A DNA stretch of 64,000 nucleotides from Neofusicoccum parvum. Its lineage: Eukaryota; Ascomycota; Dothideomycetes; Botryosphaeriales; Botryosphaeriaceae. The stretch lies in assembly GCA_020912385.1 (NCBI GenBank), contig CP087207.1, forward strand, positions 2,666,001 through 2,730,000, given 5' to 3'. Of this stretch, positions 45,757 to 58,301 are shown piece after piece. The notes below the pieces were generated by a model. The model was not told the DNA's origin and made no database searches. It saw only the letters and a list, made by a program, of their open reading frames with translations. The position numbers and the translations under genes were made by a program. The first letter of the stretch is position 1, and each line of letters starts with the position of its first letter.

Positions 45757-46982
45757 ATGAGGTTCTTCGGCACCGTTGCCATTGCGGCAGCAGCTGCTGC
45801 TTTCACGGCCGCTGCTCCCAGCTCCGAGAAGCACGGAGACAGCGGCCAGCGACCCAAAGGGTTAGGCGAGTTGGCGAAGAAGGCCGGATTGAAATATTTC
45901 GGCACCGCCATCGACAACGTCGCATTCAACAACTCCAAATACCTCTCGATCGCATACGACAAGCATGAGTTCTCGCAGGTGACACCTGCGAACGGACAGA
46001 AGGTAGGCCTATTCCCCGGTTTATTTTGCGCCTTTGCTAATTCAAAGCCATCAGTGGATGTACACCGAGCCCGAACGCGGCGTTTTCAACTATACGGACG
46101 GCGACCAAGTCATCGACCCGTCTCTCAAGGCCGGTCAGCTTCGCCGCTGCCACACCCTCCTCTGGCACAACCAGCTTCCCGAATGGCTTACCTCGCAAAC
46201 TTGGACGCGCGATGAACTCATCTCCATCCTCGAGAACCACATCAAGAATGTCGCTACTTACTACGAAGGCAAGTGCTACGCCTGGGACGTCGTCAATGAG
46301 GCCTTTGAAGACAACGGCACGTACCGCTCGGACATCTGGTAAGCTCCCCCAAACCCCACCACATCACCATCACAGAAAGAGAGAAGGGAAAAAAAAAGAC
46401 TTCTCACTTAACCAACCTCGCACCACCTCCAGGCTCGACACCATCGGCCCCTCCTACATCCCGCTCGCGTTCCAATTCGCCGCCAAGTACACGACGGCCA
46501 AGCTCTACTACAACGACTACAACATCGAGACGGCCAACAACAAAACCGCCGCGGTCCAGCGCCTCATCCGCTCCTTCCGGGCCGCGCGCCCGCCCGTCCC
46601 CATCCACGGCGTGGGCCTGCAGTCGCACTTCGTCGCGGGCGGCGCGCCCGCCTACGGCGAGCAGGTCGCCAACATGCGGGCGTTCGCGGCGCTGGGCGGG
46701 CTCGAGGTCGCGCTGACGGAGCTGGACGTGCGGGTCGAGCTGCCTAACGACGCGGCCAAGACGGCGCGGCAGGCGGCAGACTACGCCGACGCGGTGCGCG
46801 CGTGCGTCGACGTCGACGCCTGCGTCGGCGTCACCGTCTGGGACTTCTACGACCCGCTCAGCTGGGTGCCCGCCACCTTCCCCGGCCAGGGCGACGCCGA
46901 CCTGCTCTGGGCGAACTTCACGCGCAAGCCGGCGTACTACAGCGTGGCGGATGTGCTGAGGAGCGCGGGTGAGGACGACTAG
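45757..46982 (+). CDS. secreted endo-1,4-beta-xylanase, glycoside hydrolase family 10
   Basis: Three exons (45757-46002, 46055-46338, 46433-46982), 359 residues. A signal peptide (MRFFGTVAIAAAAAAFTAAA, cleavage near residue 20) directs secretion. The catalytic barrel has the GH10 landmarks: KYFGTAIDN, WMYTEPERGVFNY, HTLLWHNQLPEW, WDVVNEAFED with the acid/base Glu at about residue 164, LYYNDYNIE, GVGLQSHF, and ALTELDVR with the nucleophile Glu at about residue 273; WDFYDPLSWVP closes the barrel. It hydrolyses internal beta-1,4 bonds of xylan. No cellulose-binding module is present. The promoter carries two GGCTAAA motifs and a TATA box, consistent with induction by xylose or xylan. Confidence 0.96.
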
Positions 46983-47487
46983 ATGTGCTGAAGAGGTGTA
47001 GATGTAGTGTTAGAAGAAGTGTGTATAGGTCGACATGCCACGTAATACAATCACTGCCATCAAGCGAGAACTAGGATCGTGAAGTATCGTGTAGGCGGGG
47101 ATGTTGGGATCGGACACGCCCGAGGCGTTCCAAAGCCTCAAAGTAACGTTTACACCTTTGGCGAACCAAAACTTGGGGGACCGAGAACATCAATTTACAC
47201 ATCTTCATTAACTGCATAACCGTTATTCTTTTTTCCCCATCTCTGCGTGTACTTGACCTTTTAGGCGTCTCTGATTTCCCATACATGCCGTGCGTTTCAC
47301 CTTTCAACCCTTCTAATGCTGCTTGCTTGGGGGACCAAGCACATCATTTCAAATAAAAACTCCCGCTGTAAAATTGGAATACGGGGTCAGGTAACGCTCA
47401 TACTTCCGTTTACCACTCCCATTTCAAATAAAACACCGAGGCCACCATACACGAGATGAGTTTCGAATAGAAGAAAAGAAAGGGGAA
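46983..47487. other. convergent intergenic region
   Basis: 3' flanks of the xylanase and AP-1 gamma genes. Nothing else seen. Confidence 0.5.
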
Positions 47488-50346
47488 TCATGCAGGTTCC
47501 GACCAGTCGACCTGCTCCATTACGTTCTCTCCGTTCTTGGAGTAACCAATCTTCAACCTGAGACGAAGCTTGGGAGCGAGAGCCTAGGAGAGCAAATGTC
47601 AGCAATCAATACCCATCAACTTCTAACTGATAGCACTTACGCCATTCACTGCAGCAATGCGCATCTGCTGTGTGGCCTCTTGGCCACCATCCAGCTCGCC
47701 GTTGCTGATTGCCTGCAATTGCAACTTCTGGCTCTTCGGAACTGCGGCTTGCAGTGTCACGTTGCTGAGGTGGTCGAAATTGCTGGTGTTGTGGAATCGT
47801 GCCGTGACTTGTGCAGTGTTGCCACTACGCTGCACCTGGAACGTGATGCTGAGGTCGTTCTTATTGTATGCTGAGTGTGCCGGAGCACCGCTGACCGGCG
47901 GTGTTGCCATCTGGGGAGGCGGTGAGGCCATACCACCAAACAGGTCTGCTGATGCTGACGGCGGTGCTGCTTGAGGTTGAGGCGTACTGCTTTGGCTCGG
48001 TCCACCGAAAAGATCCATGATAGCATTGACATTTGAGCCTCCGGCCGGGGGCGGGGAAGTGGCTTGAGGTGCGGGTGAGCCACCTCCGAGGATGTCCGCC
48101 AGCAGGTCTGCGTTGTTCTGAGAGCCGTTCGTTGATGCACTTGCTTCTGGTCCAGGTCCATCTGATCCTCCCATCAGATCAAGCAACATATCCGACTCGG
48201 TGATTTGGCTGGGCTTCTTCTTGCTCGCAATCTTGGATGTCCGCTTGCTCTTAGTCGTTGCCTCACCCAGCACTCTCTGAGACTCCCGAATTTCAGGCGG
48301 CGGCATCTTTTCTAAAACACCTCGCCTAATTTGATCGTGCGCGAACAGGTTGCCATACTCCACAGCGCGCTGTTGGATCTCCACATCCAGATGGGTCTGG
48401 TGAGACAGCATCAGCCGCCTAAGACGTTCTATTTGTGCGGCGTCGGAGAGTCGGGTAGTCAGCTTCATGGCAGCCGTGATGATGTACTCGGTGACGATCT
48501 GCCCGGCGTAATTGCTGTTGAGAATAGAACCGAAGAGGTCGACAATGTCGCTTTGTTTGACTTCCTTGACCAGCTCTTCCTCTTCATATTGGCCGCCACG
48601 CAGAAGTGCATCACCATACTCGCCAATTGCCCACGAACCGGCCAGCGTAAGACCTTCTTGCGTAATGTCGTCCTTGAGGCTGGCGTACAGCTTCTGCACG
48701 GTATAAGTCTGGAGATCGGGGGTGTTTGCGACGAGGCGGACAAAGGAGGCAAGAATCTGTTCCTTGACGTAGTTGCCAGCCTAGGATAAGGTTTAGCAGT
48801 GAATTGATAATATTCAATAGAGGTTAGCAACTCACAAGCTTGAGGACTCGGAGCATAGTGTCGATGTGCCACCTTTTGTTTGGGGCGAAGCGGTCGGCTG
48901 CAATACCAATCTGAGTGGTCATGATGGGTTTAAACTCATTATCGGCAACTTCCAAGAAGGACAACAACTCCCGAATGAGAACCCGAACATTTTGCTCGTT
49001 GATCAGAGTAAAGCTGAGGTCGAGAGCTCTTCGGCGAATGCTGATATCGGGATCCCGCAGACAGTCCAGGATGGTGTTCCGGTGCCTTTGAACGGCATTG
49101 GGCTCCACAGCCACAACCTTGATAAGTGTGTTGAGTGCAACATATCTGATGTTGTTGTCCCTGTTCGCCAGGAACTTTCCCAGAATGTTGACACCAAGAA
49201 CACGCAAACCAGAGTCAGCCTCAATGTCGAGAATGGTGAGGACCGCTTCGTATAGGATCGAGTTTCCGACGTTCTTGGACGAGTCCGTGTTCGTTGCGAC
49301 CTATCCATGTCAATTTCTGCATTCCGCCCGTCAAACACAACCGCCTTACCTGTGCGAGAATGTCGTTGATTTGCTCACTGGTCTGAGCATCGCCACGGCC
49401 GAAGACACGTAGTAAACTGAGAATCTTGACCTGCAGGAAGGGATCCGTTATGCCATTGACGTCATGCTCCGGGGTGTATCCCGAGCTGGACAAGCTCTTC
49501 AGCATTTTCACCAGGTGAGGGGTAAGAGGCTTGAACATCTCGATGACGCCCATCTCGTCTCCTTCCTCCTCGTCGGCTACGCAAAGGCTGGTCACCAGCG
49601 TCAGGCCGCAAATCAGGACACCGTGGTTGCGGTCCGAAAGGAGCATCTTGGCCTTCTCGAAAAAGTGCTCCTGCAGGTCAGGCACCTTGCGGCAGATTCT
49701 CATGGCGCAGATAGCGGCTTTCCGGCGGATGTAGGGGTTCGCACTGGAGAGAATGGTCTCGATTTCGGGGAACAGGTCGCGGGACATTTCGACCGAGGCA
49801 ATATTTCCTAGAGCGCACAGCGCAGCGCCGACGACGTACTGATTGGGGTGGTTCAAGTCACTGCAGCAGGTCAGTTGGGACTCGAGCACCGGACAAGCTT
49901 CAGAGGCGCATACTTCTTGAGCGAGTTGGTGACAAGAGTCAGGACCTCCTGGTTCTCGTCCAGCAGCAGCATGGTGCCCAGGTAGCCCAGGCGCTTGTCG
50001 GCGAAGCGGGGCGAGGCGAGCAGCTTGAGGCATTCTATCTGGCCGAAGTGGGTGCGCTCGCCCAAGGTGAAGAGGTACAGCAGCTTGGAGACATTGGTCC
50101 TCCTAGGCGGGGTATCAGCAGGCAGCGGCGAGCGGAGCGGGCAGGCTGATTACCGGATGTTGGAGTCGTGGCTCTCCTCGCGGAAACTGGCGCGGATGGC
50201 AGCGCTCTCCTTCTGCACGACGGCGCGCTCGTCGGCGATGGTCTTGGCAGCGCGCACGTTGCGGATGAACTGCTTGACTGAGGGGACACAGTGGTCAGCT
50301 ACGGGCGGCGGCATCGGGCGTCAAGAAGCCACGTACGGGAGCTCAT
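47488..50346 (-). CDS. AP-1 clathrin adaptor complex, gamma subunit
   Basis: Seven exons on the minus strand (50346-50337, 50277-50154, 50102-49914, 49860-49350, 49300-48836, 48780-47641, 47583-47488), 844 residues, normal for fungal gamma-adaptin. It acts with clathrin at the trans-Golgi and endosomes. It starts [29 protein letters not shown], the typical gamma start, followed by the helical adaptin trunk ([56 protein letters not shown]). The Ser/Pro/Gly-rich hinge has DLMGG/DLFGG clathrin-box-like motifs at about residues 620-725. The C-terminal ear ([20 protein letters not shown]) ends [10 protein letters not shown]. Exon 1 codes for only ten bases. All junctions keep phase. Confidence 0.96.
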
Positions 50347-50794
50347 TGTGGCGGGTGGGTGGCGGGCGCGGAGGGGGACGGCGGGCAGGACACGCGCCGG
50401 AGGGCGTGGCTTCGTCGGGGAGCGGGTGTCGTCGACGTGTCTGCGGGCGGTCAAAAGTCAATGCAACCAGCGGGAGAGCTTCGTGCTTTCCTGGAGGCCA
50501 GCCCGGCCAAGCCTCCTGGCCCCGACCGCCGTCCGCTTTGGGAGCGCTAAAATTATCTCCGCCCGCCCCTAAAATCCGCGGGGCGCCGCCCTGCGCTGCC
50601 TTATGACGCCCGCCCAGGATGAGCTTGTTGCCTCTCGCGAAGCTCTCCGCCTCTTCCGCAACAACTATATCACCACACCCCGACCCTCCTCGCCGGTGCT
50701 CCCGAGCATCCCGCGCGCTCCCTCTCGCCCTCTCTGATCCTGCCCCCGCCCCGAATTCCTCGACAGTCGCCCGCGGGCATTGCGGAACACCGTG
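50347..50794. promoter_or_regulatory. divergent promoter of AP-1 gamma and sterol acyltransferase
   Basis: A 448-bp GC-rich gap between the two start codons; no other gene fits. Shared regulation of two endomembrane genes is possible but unproven. Confidence 0.4.
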
Positions 50795-52586
50795 ATGTCC
50801 ACCACCACCTCTTTCGAGCCCGCGTCCAACGGGAATGCGATGCCTGAGATCGTGCAGCCGCGTGCCAGGAAGCCCGAGCATGCCCAGTTGCTGCGCGCTC
50901 TGAACGACGACGCGACGCCCTCCGGGCTCTCCAGGTATGGTTGCCCCCTCCTGCGAAAGGGGGACCCCGAATTGACACGAATACCACAGCGGCCGCTCGA
51001 CGCCTGTCCCTCCTGATGCGCCCCCCTCGGTGCATGCCACCTCGTCTGCTAAGAAGCAGGTCCGCGCCCAGCAGAAGCAGCGTCTCTTCCCTACCATTGA
51101 GTATGCTGCCCGCGTCTCGCATTTCGACCCCCAGAGCGAACACCATGACTTCCGCGGCTTCTTCGTGCTGTTCTGGGTCGGCCTGGCCATCATGGTCTTC
51201 TCGAACATGGTGCGCCACTTGCGGGAGACCGGATACCCACTGTCCATCCGCCAGTGGAATACCTTCACTGCCAATATTTGGGAAATGGGCTTGAGCGACT
51301 TGATCATGTGTGCCTCGACCGCCATCAGCATGCCCCTCCACAAGCTTTACGACAGCAGCAAGGGTGACCTTCGCTGGAGTAAATCCGGCATGCTGGTCCA
51401 GAGCATCTTCCAGAGTGTTTGGATTGTTTTCTGGACTCTGTGGCCTTTTGTCCGCGGCTGGACCTGGACCGCCCAAGTCTTTTTCATCTTGCACTACCTC
51501 GTGCTTTTCATGAAGATGCACTCCTGGGCTTTCTACAACGGACATCTCAGCGAGACAAGGCGCCGCCTTCAGGAACTCGATACTCCCGAGACCGCTTCAT
51601 TGGCCGCTGCCAGGAAGTACCCCAGCGCCCAGACCCATCTTACCCAGCGCACCCCCGAGAGCGAGAAGGACGATCCCACCCTTGGAAACGACGACTCTGT
51701 CGCACAGCTGCGTGATGATCTTGCTCATGAGCTTGTTTCTCCCCTCGGAAATGTCAGCTACCCCAAGAACCTCACCATTACCAACTACATCGATTATCTT
51801 TTCTGCCCGACGCTTTGCTACGAGCTTGAGTACCCACGCACCCAACGCATTAGAAAGATGGAGCTGTTCTTCAAGACATTGGCCGTTTTTGGTTGCATTT
51901 TCCTCTTGACCTTCGTTACAGAGCAATACGTTATGCCGGCTTTGGACCACGCCGCTGAGCAGCTCGAACTCCCTGGCACCCTTGGAGACAACACTCTCGT
52001 CATACTGGAGACTATCAGCAGACTGCTTTTCCCTTTCATCGTCATCTTCCTTCTTGTATTCCTTGTGATTTTCGAGTACGCATTGGGAGCCTTTGCCGAA
52101 ATGACTTGTGAGTTTACCACCCCTCCTTCCGTTGTTTCAAATACTGAGTTAAAAAATAGGCTTCGCAGATCGCCACTTCTATTCTGACTGGTGGAACAGC
52201 TGTGACTGGCTTGAGTTCTCCCGCGAGTGGAACATCCCCGTTCACCAATTCCTGCGCCGTCACGTCTACTCTGCCTCTCGTCCCAGGTTCTCTCGCTCTC
52301 AAGCTACGATCATCACCTTCCTCATTAGTGCCGCGGCCCACGAGCTTGTCATGGGCTGCATCACCAAGAAGCTGCGTGGTTATGGTGCCTTTGCTATGAT
52401 GCTTCAGATCCCTATCGTCGCGGTCCAGCGAAGCAAGTTTGTTAGAGGCAGGACACTCCTCAACGTAAGCCAGCCCAGAACCACCCCCTTGAGGAGCAGC
52501 CAACTGACGTATTGCAGAATGTTCTCTTCTGGTGTTCAATGGTCCTTGGTCTGTCCATGATGTGCGCTCTGTACGTTCTGGTCTAA
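50795..52586 (+). CDS. sterol O-acyltransferase (ACAT/ARE-type MBOAT enzyme)
   Basis: Four exons (50795-50934, 50990-52107, 52160-52464, 52518-52586), 543 residues. It esterifies ergosterol with long-chain acyl-CoA in the ER membrane for storage in lipid droplets. The hydrophilic N-terminus (about 100 residues) precedes several membrane helices (FRGFFVLFWVGLAIMVFSNM, FVRGWTWTAQVFFILHYLVLF). MBOAT landmarks are the FYSDWWNSCDWLEFSREWN motif just after the second intron and the catalytic His in FLISAAAHELVMG. The final short exon supplies the last helix (NVLFWCSMVLGLSMMCALYV). A diacylglycerol acyltransferase is a less likely alternative because FYSDWWN with HELVMG fits sterol acyltransferases. 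Confidence 0.93.
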
Positions 52587-53874
52587 GAGCCCGTCTTCAC
52601 ACACACCCTTCGTCACCTTGCATATCCCGTTGGCGTCACTCCTTTGTCCATACCCTATCGGTCGGTTACATTTGTTGGGGGATTTACTTCCTTTGAAAGT
52701 CCATCTGGTTCTCCGCGAATGATACCCCGTCTTTTGCGCGTCTTCGCTTCAACTGTACTATATTTTGTACATTTCAGAATGCTCTGGATTATAGATAGAA
52801 AGATTTTCGGGCGGGGGTTTATTTATCTGGTGTAGAAAGACAAGTGGAGGTCATGTTATTTTGCATTGTGCATTCCTGGTGGAGTTCTTTCGTTGTAAAG
52901 TTTATTGCAGACTAAGGCAATCCGTCTGGAATGTCAGATCAAGATCTACCTGTCTTTATAGATGCATAGCATAGAAACATCCCCTCTCGTGATACAAATG
53001 GTATTTTGCAACTTTAGAACCTGATTTTGCTGATCATTCTCCTTTTTATCCTGTGGTTTCTTGACATGCAGTAGAAGGAATCATCTTCGGCTCTGTAGGA
53101 ATGCCTGGTTCAGCAAAAGCGGAAGCCGTGACGCAAATACTCCCACTTCGTCCCATCATGAATCTAGCAGTGCCACTTTCCAATAGCGGCTGCATCGCAC
53201 CATAGCCTTTCGCCTATGATCAACCGCTGATCGCCAATCGCCAATCGCCAATCGCCAATCGCTAACCGCCAGTCGCTAATCGTCTATCGCCTTTCTCGGC
53301 ATTCGCTTCCTCGGCTTTTAAATAGAGTAGCCCCTTTACTCAACATCATCTGGCGATGCGCCTACTTTTGCAACATGCAAGCTGCCTCTCTAGCTCATTA
53401 GGCCATCTTTCTCTCCATCACTGATGCCCCAGATGCCTCTACTCCGCGTAAAAGTTCTGTCGCGCAATTTTCCACCTTATTAGTCCTGTGCGCTTAGATA
53501 CGCTTGGACAGGGGGGAGATCTCGGTGCGTATCTGAATGATAGTGAGGCCAGTAGCACCAATGTGGAATTTATTGGTACCGTGAGGCGGGCGTAGTGTCT
53601 GTAATTTGTCGGAAGTGGGGACACAGGGCTTTGCATCATGAGGAGATGTGCTTGTGCTAGGGCATATAGGAGAGATGAAGTCGGGTCTATGGTTATAGAT
53701 GGGGAAAAGCGTGTTGACGGAGCACGGCGTGGAAGATGAGACCGAGGGCGAACCGAACGAAAACGAAACTCTGTTCGATTTGGCGGAACGAAGCAGTCTG
53801 CACTTTTGCTGCTCTTCTTCCCGGTGGTCCTTCTCTTTCCCCTCCTCTGCCACTTCCCAGGCTCAACCCATTTC
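52587..53874. other. intergenic region with heptamer repeat
   Basis: Convergent region between the sterol acyltransferase and the SnoaL-like gene. Apart from the heptamer array at 53230-53292 I see nothing in it. Confidence 0.5.
53230..53292 (+). repeat. 7-bp tandem repeat (ATCGCCA)
   Basis: Nine contiguous 7-nt units; the first four are perfect ATCGCCA and the following ones diverge (ATCGCTA, ACCGCCA, GTCGCTA, ATCGTCT, ATCGCCT). Confidence 0.85.
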
Positions 53875-54591
53875 CTACTTCGCAGCCTGCATCGCCGCCG
53901 TGTCCTTCACACAGTCAGCAAACATATCCTCCTTGAGCCGTCCCTGATGCGCAAAGGAACTCCAACTCACCAGATACACCTGATAATACCTCATCTTGAC
54001 CTTCTCCCCCTCCTTCACCAGATTCGCCCGCGCCGCCCAGTCAACAGCCCCTTTCTTGCCGTCCTTGAACGTGTACGCGACGGTGCCGTACAGCATGACC
54101 TCGTCCGCGCCTTTTGCGCCGGCGGGGAAGATCTTAAGCGGGGAGTGCAGGCGGGAAGAGACCTTCTCCCACATGGCGTTGCGAAGGCCGATGATTTCTA
54201 TAGCCCTCGTAGCCTAGCGTTAGAAAAAAAAAAAGAAGAGCTGAAAGATAGTCGGGTATGCGGAAATATGAATGCATAATGGAAATCACAAGGAATGAGT
54301 ATTTGGCCCTCTAAACAAAATTTGAAAAGACGTGAAAACTTGACGAAGAGAGCGAGGGGCGTGGCCGTTTGGAACATTTGGGGCGGTGGGAGATTCTTGA
54401 AACTTACCCGCCCTCCCCTTGACAGTCTTAGACGCCATGATCAGCGTCGCATCGTCCGTGAAGTTGTCGGCATACTTGTCATGCACGTCGGGCGTGTCTG
54501 AGACGGCGTAGAAGTCCTCGAAGAACTTTCTGAACGCCGGGTCGAAGTCGATGCCGGCCGGGTATTCGGATGCGTAAGAGTGGGATGACAT
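53875..54591 (-). CDS. SnoaL-like/NTF2-fold protein (168 aa)
   Basis: Two exons on the minus strand, 54591-54408 and 54197-53875, with a 210-nt intron. The acceptor CTATAG was chosen because it keeps phase and gives KGRAEIIGLRNAMWEKV, the usual helix of SnoaL-like proteins. The N-terminus (FRKFFEDFYAVSDTPDVHDKYADNFTDDATLIM) and C-terminus (VMLYGTVAYTFKDGKKGAVDWAARANLV, MRYYQVYLV) show the alternating helix and strand pattern of the cone-shaped NTF2 fold. Fungal members are mostly uncharacterised; some are polyketide cyclases or hydratases. No partner biosynthetic gene is adjacent. Confidence 0.85.
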
Positions 54592-55317
54592 GTTGTGTTG
54601 TTTTTTGGGGCACCTTCGCTCTTTGCGGAAGGGAAGAGAAACCGTTATTCGGATGGGAGTTGTGGTGGGCTATTAGTTGTAGGGAAGCAGGAAGCGCTGG
54701 CTAAATCCCTGTCTTGTTAGAGCAAAGTGGCGCGCGGTAGGATCGACGTTCGGCAAGAGATGGCCAAGAGGTACCACGCCGTCAAAGTCACGGCAGGAAT
54801 TAGGGAGTAAGAGGAGTTCGTTGTCTGAAAACTCGGGTGTCTGTACGACGGTGAGCTTGCGCAAGACGTCATTCGCACCCGTCTCGAGAAGCTTTCGTTT
54901 CCCTCGGCCCACCCCGCGGGAGCGGAGGTCCGCACCATTAGTCATCTTCCGATACATCGTCGGATGTGGGAAGAGAGAGCGGAACACCTCGTCACAACAT
55001 CCCTTACCCGATCGGGGGATTGCCAGAAGGGAGTTTCGGAGTTTGGTGGTGTGTTATTAGTAGATGGAAACATGGGTTGTGTGTCGGTGTCTACATGGAT
55101 ACCGGTAAACGGCTTGGAGTTCCGCGGGGTTTCAGTTGGTGGGTTTGGCGATCAGCCGTTGTGAAAACCAATGGACATTATATTAGGATCGCTCATCATA
55201 GTCGATTATAGCACAATTATTACGGCCAGTCACAAGATGGAGCAATGGTTGTTTCGTTGCCTACTGAACTATTGCGAGCCTATAGAGCGCGCTGGAGATA
55301 TGCTTTTGCGTCTTTGA
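54592..55317. other. intergenic region with a doubtful minus-strand frame
   Basis: Between the SnoaL-like gene and the Sec39 gene, both on the minus strand. A frame at 54673 to about 55045 (minus) reads through LRNSLLAIPRSGKGCC, FRSLFPHPTMYRKMTNGADL and LLLLPNSCRDFDGVVPLGHLL. Its composition is protein-like, but there is no good start or identifiable family. It could be a gene remnant or chance. Confidence 0.25.
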
Positions 55318-58301
55318 TTACCTGTCCTCTCTTCGCTGGTTGTCTGCAACAGGAGTAGCACCTGCATTCCGTTAGCATGCCGAGGCAAAACAAAAACAAA
55401 AAACAAATCAGAACAAAAATGTGTGGGCGAGGTAGGAAGCTTACCTATCATCCAACCAATCCCCGATGCCAGCCCGCCCGTCACCGCATTAGCCACCATA
55501 TCCCTTTTCCTAACCCTACCCTCGTCCCCGCTTCCCACATCGCTACCCGCAACTGACAGGTTCCGCGAGGCGTCCAGCGAGGATCTTCCGCTCTCCTGGC
55601 CGGCACTTGTAGCGGCGCCCGCAGCACCGCTGGTACCGGCCCGCAGCGGAAAGGCTGTCTTGCTGAACGCGGCAGCGGCTCCTCGTGCGACATCGAAGAG
55701 ACCCATCGGTGCCTCTTCGGTTGCACCACGGCCGACCTCTCTTCGAGGTTGAATGTATGTTGTTTGTGTTGGGAAGGCGCCGGGGGCCCTGCGATCCGCG
55801 TGGTCGTTGAAGCGCTCCTCTTCTTCTGTCTCTTGCGCTAGTAGTGCTGTCATTTCTTCTTCGCAACGGCGCCATGCTGTGAGCACTTCCGGCACTGCCG
55901 AAGACGGTGCTAGGAGAAGAGCTTGAGAGAGCAGCTCCATGCGCTGATCTAGGCGACGCAGGGCAGGCGAGCCAGCCACTGAAGCATGTGATGAAGACAA
56001 AGATCCACTAGGGCTACGGTGGCGACCAGCGAGGAAGGCAGCTCTCCAGGATATGTCGTCTTTCTGACGTTTCGAAGCACTTCCTGCGCTTGTGCTCTCC
56101 CGGCTGGATTGGCCAGCAGAGTTCTTTGACGATGCAGTCGGATCAAATGAGGGGTAGAGACGGTTGACAACAAAGGAGTACGCAGTCTCAAAATCGTCCT
56201 CGGCTAGCGCTGCCTCGATCGCCATCCCAGTGACGCGACGGGAAGCCAACTCCTTCTGTTCCTCCATTTCGCGGGAAGACACTTCGATCATAGGACCAAT
56301 CCTCTCTAGTGTCCGCGCGGCAACCAGGTGCTGACCGATGTTGATCAAGTCATCAAGCTTTGAGTAGCTCCTTGGGTTCTGATCCAGGATCTTGGCGATG
56401 AGAGAGACTGGATCCTCGCTTATCCTGATGTTGACCGGCCTGAAGGGAACACCATGTTGAAGGGTCAAAGAGTAGAAAGAAAGTGAGTGCGTAGCGGCAA
56501 GTAGAGCCTCTGTAGAGAGGAACGCGGGGGAATCAGAGAACCAAGGTTGGAAAGCTGCCATGAGCTCCAATGCTTTCTTCATACCTCCGCGAGTGACGTT
56601 CCCGTTGCTGGCGTTGTCATAATACTGCATGACTTGGTTGAGAACGCATTCTTCGATGTCTGGGTCTTGGAGATGGTCCCTGTGACCATCATCGGGCAGG
56701 AATAGGTGGAGAGCTAGCTGGAATTGCCCGGCTTCGAGAATTGCGCCTAATATCACCTTCTCCAACAGGAATCTCCCAATCTTCCCTAAGACTCCAGGTC
56801 CGTTAAAGGCGTGTTGCTCATCAGCATCTATACCCCAATTCCACAGCCAGATAAGCTTCCGGCGGGCGGATGCCCACATCTCTTCATCGTTCTTTGATCC
56901 GCTGACGAGACCTTTTAGAACCTTGTTGACCATCTGGAGCTGGCCATCTTCGTCAGAGTGGAACTGGAACTTGGCCAAGTTGTTGAGAGAAATCGGATGT
57001 CCCAGGTCGGCTAGAATGTAGGCAGAGTAAACGAAGATTTGCAGTAGAGAGAAAGTCTCAACTGTAGGGATAGTCAAGGGGTGGTTGGGGTTCAAAAGGG
57101 TATCAGGCTGCAAAATGCTACTAGAAGTTTGATGGAGAATACTCGTGTGGCCTTCGATCTTGGGTAACATCTCTACGCTTGTGGCTAGATCTGGAGGGGG
57201 TATAAAATCCATGATGCTTGCCAAGCGCACTAGAACGCTATGTGCGGCCTCGATGGTCTCTCGAGTGTTGCTATCTGCGGAGTAGACGGATGCGAAGGCG
57301 GCCTGAGCGTACCGTTGTTCTAGACAAGCTTGTACCTCTTCGTCGAGGCCATCCTGGCGACTCGGGTCCTCGTAGCCACCAAGGTCGACGTCTCCAGGGC
57401 CATCCCAGTATTCCACGGCGTCGCTGACGAGGTCGAAGCGCTGTGGTGCGGTGCGTACCATCCAGGCGTAGACATACTCCCAATCGTGGTGGTTCTGGGC
57501 GGCTCCTGGAACGACATCTTCGCCTTGGTGGGCATGCTCTACTGCTGAGATACCCACAGACGAGCGGCGACGTGCGGTGTCATGGACTTTTCGTCTTTTC
57601 CTTTGATCTGCCCCATACATCCACGGTCCCACGATGCCCTTGATATCCCTCGCTATATTTGACTCGTTGGCAGGCGGATTATCCTTTGTTGTTTCCGCTT
57701 TTGCGACAAGGACGTCGACGCCCTGTGACCCGTGTAGTCCGCCAAATTTCTCGAGCGATGTTACAGAGCCATCATTGGGGTAGTATTCGAAGTCCAGACG
57801 GAGCAGAGGCAGTACATTGGAGATGAACCAAGTGCGGAGGTACTCGGAATGGTCGAGAAACGGGTCGACGAGTTGTGGTATCAGCGCCAGCAGCCCGGTC
57901 TCGGCATCTATACGGTATGCGCGGTGAATGAGGAAGAGAGTGAGGAGGTCGAGGTCATCGTGGGCGCACGAGGAATGCGCAAGAGGGAGGAGATCGAGCT
58001 TGCGGACGCGTTTCTGGGCCTGTGAGTCGGACAGGTCTTTGACTGGGGCGGCGTCCACCTCTAGCTTTGCGCGCTGCTGCAGGTATAGGCGTGAGGCGAT
58101 CTCTTGGGCGTAGGTGCTGTAGGTGGACGGGTCCGCGCTCTCGGGCAGGAAGGTGAGCAGGATGCGTAGCAGCGTGTCCGGGTCAAAGGCATCGGGCCTC
58201 GCTAGCGATAACGTGCGCAGAGCATCGACGTTCGACTCGGCGGCGCAGTGGGTTGCGAGAAGCACGCAGTGGGCTGGCGAGAGCTGTTTAAGGTTGTCCA
58301 T
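55318..58301 (-). CDS. Sec39-domain vesicle-tethering protein (Dsl1/NRZ complex type)
   Basis: Two exons on the minus strand, 58301-55445 and 55361-55318 (83-nt intron); 966 residues. Sec39 is the alpha-helical scaffold of the ER-resident Dsl1 tether, which captures COPI vesicles returning from the Golgi. The sequence is all-helical with the early block MDNLKQLSPAHCVLLATHCA, SEYLRTWFISNVLPLLRLDFEYYPND, a middle ARRKLIWLWNWGIDADEQHAF and ILEAGQFQLALHLF, typical of the family. The Ser-rich C-terminus (from about residue 760) is longer than in yeast. The short last exon adds GATPVADNQRREDR; without splicing the frame would run 44 codons further in junk. Confidence 0.85.
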
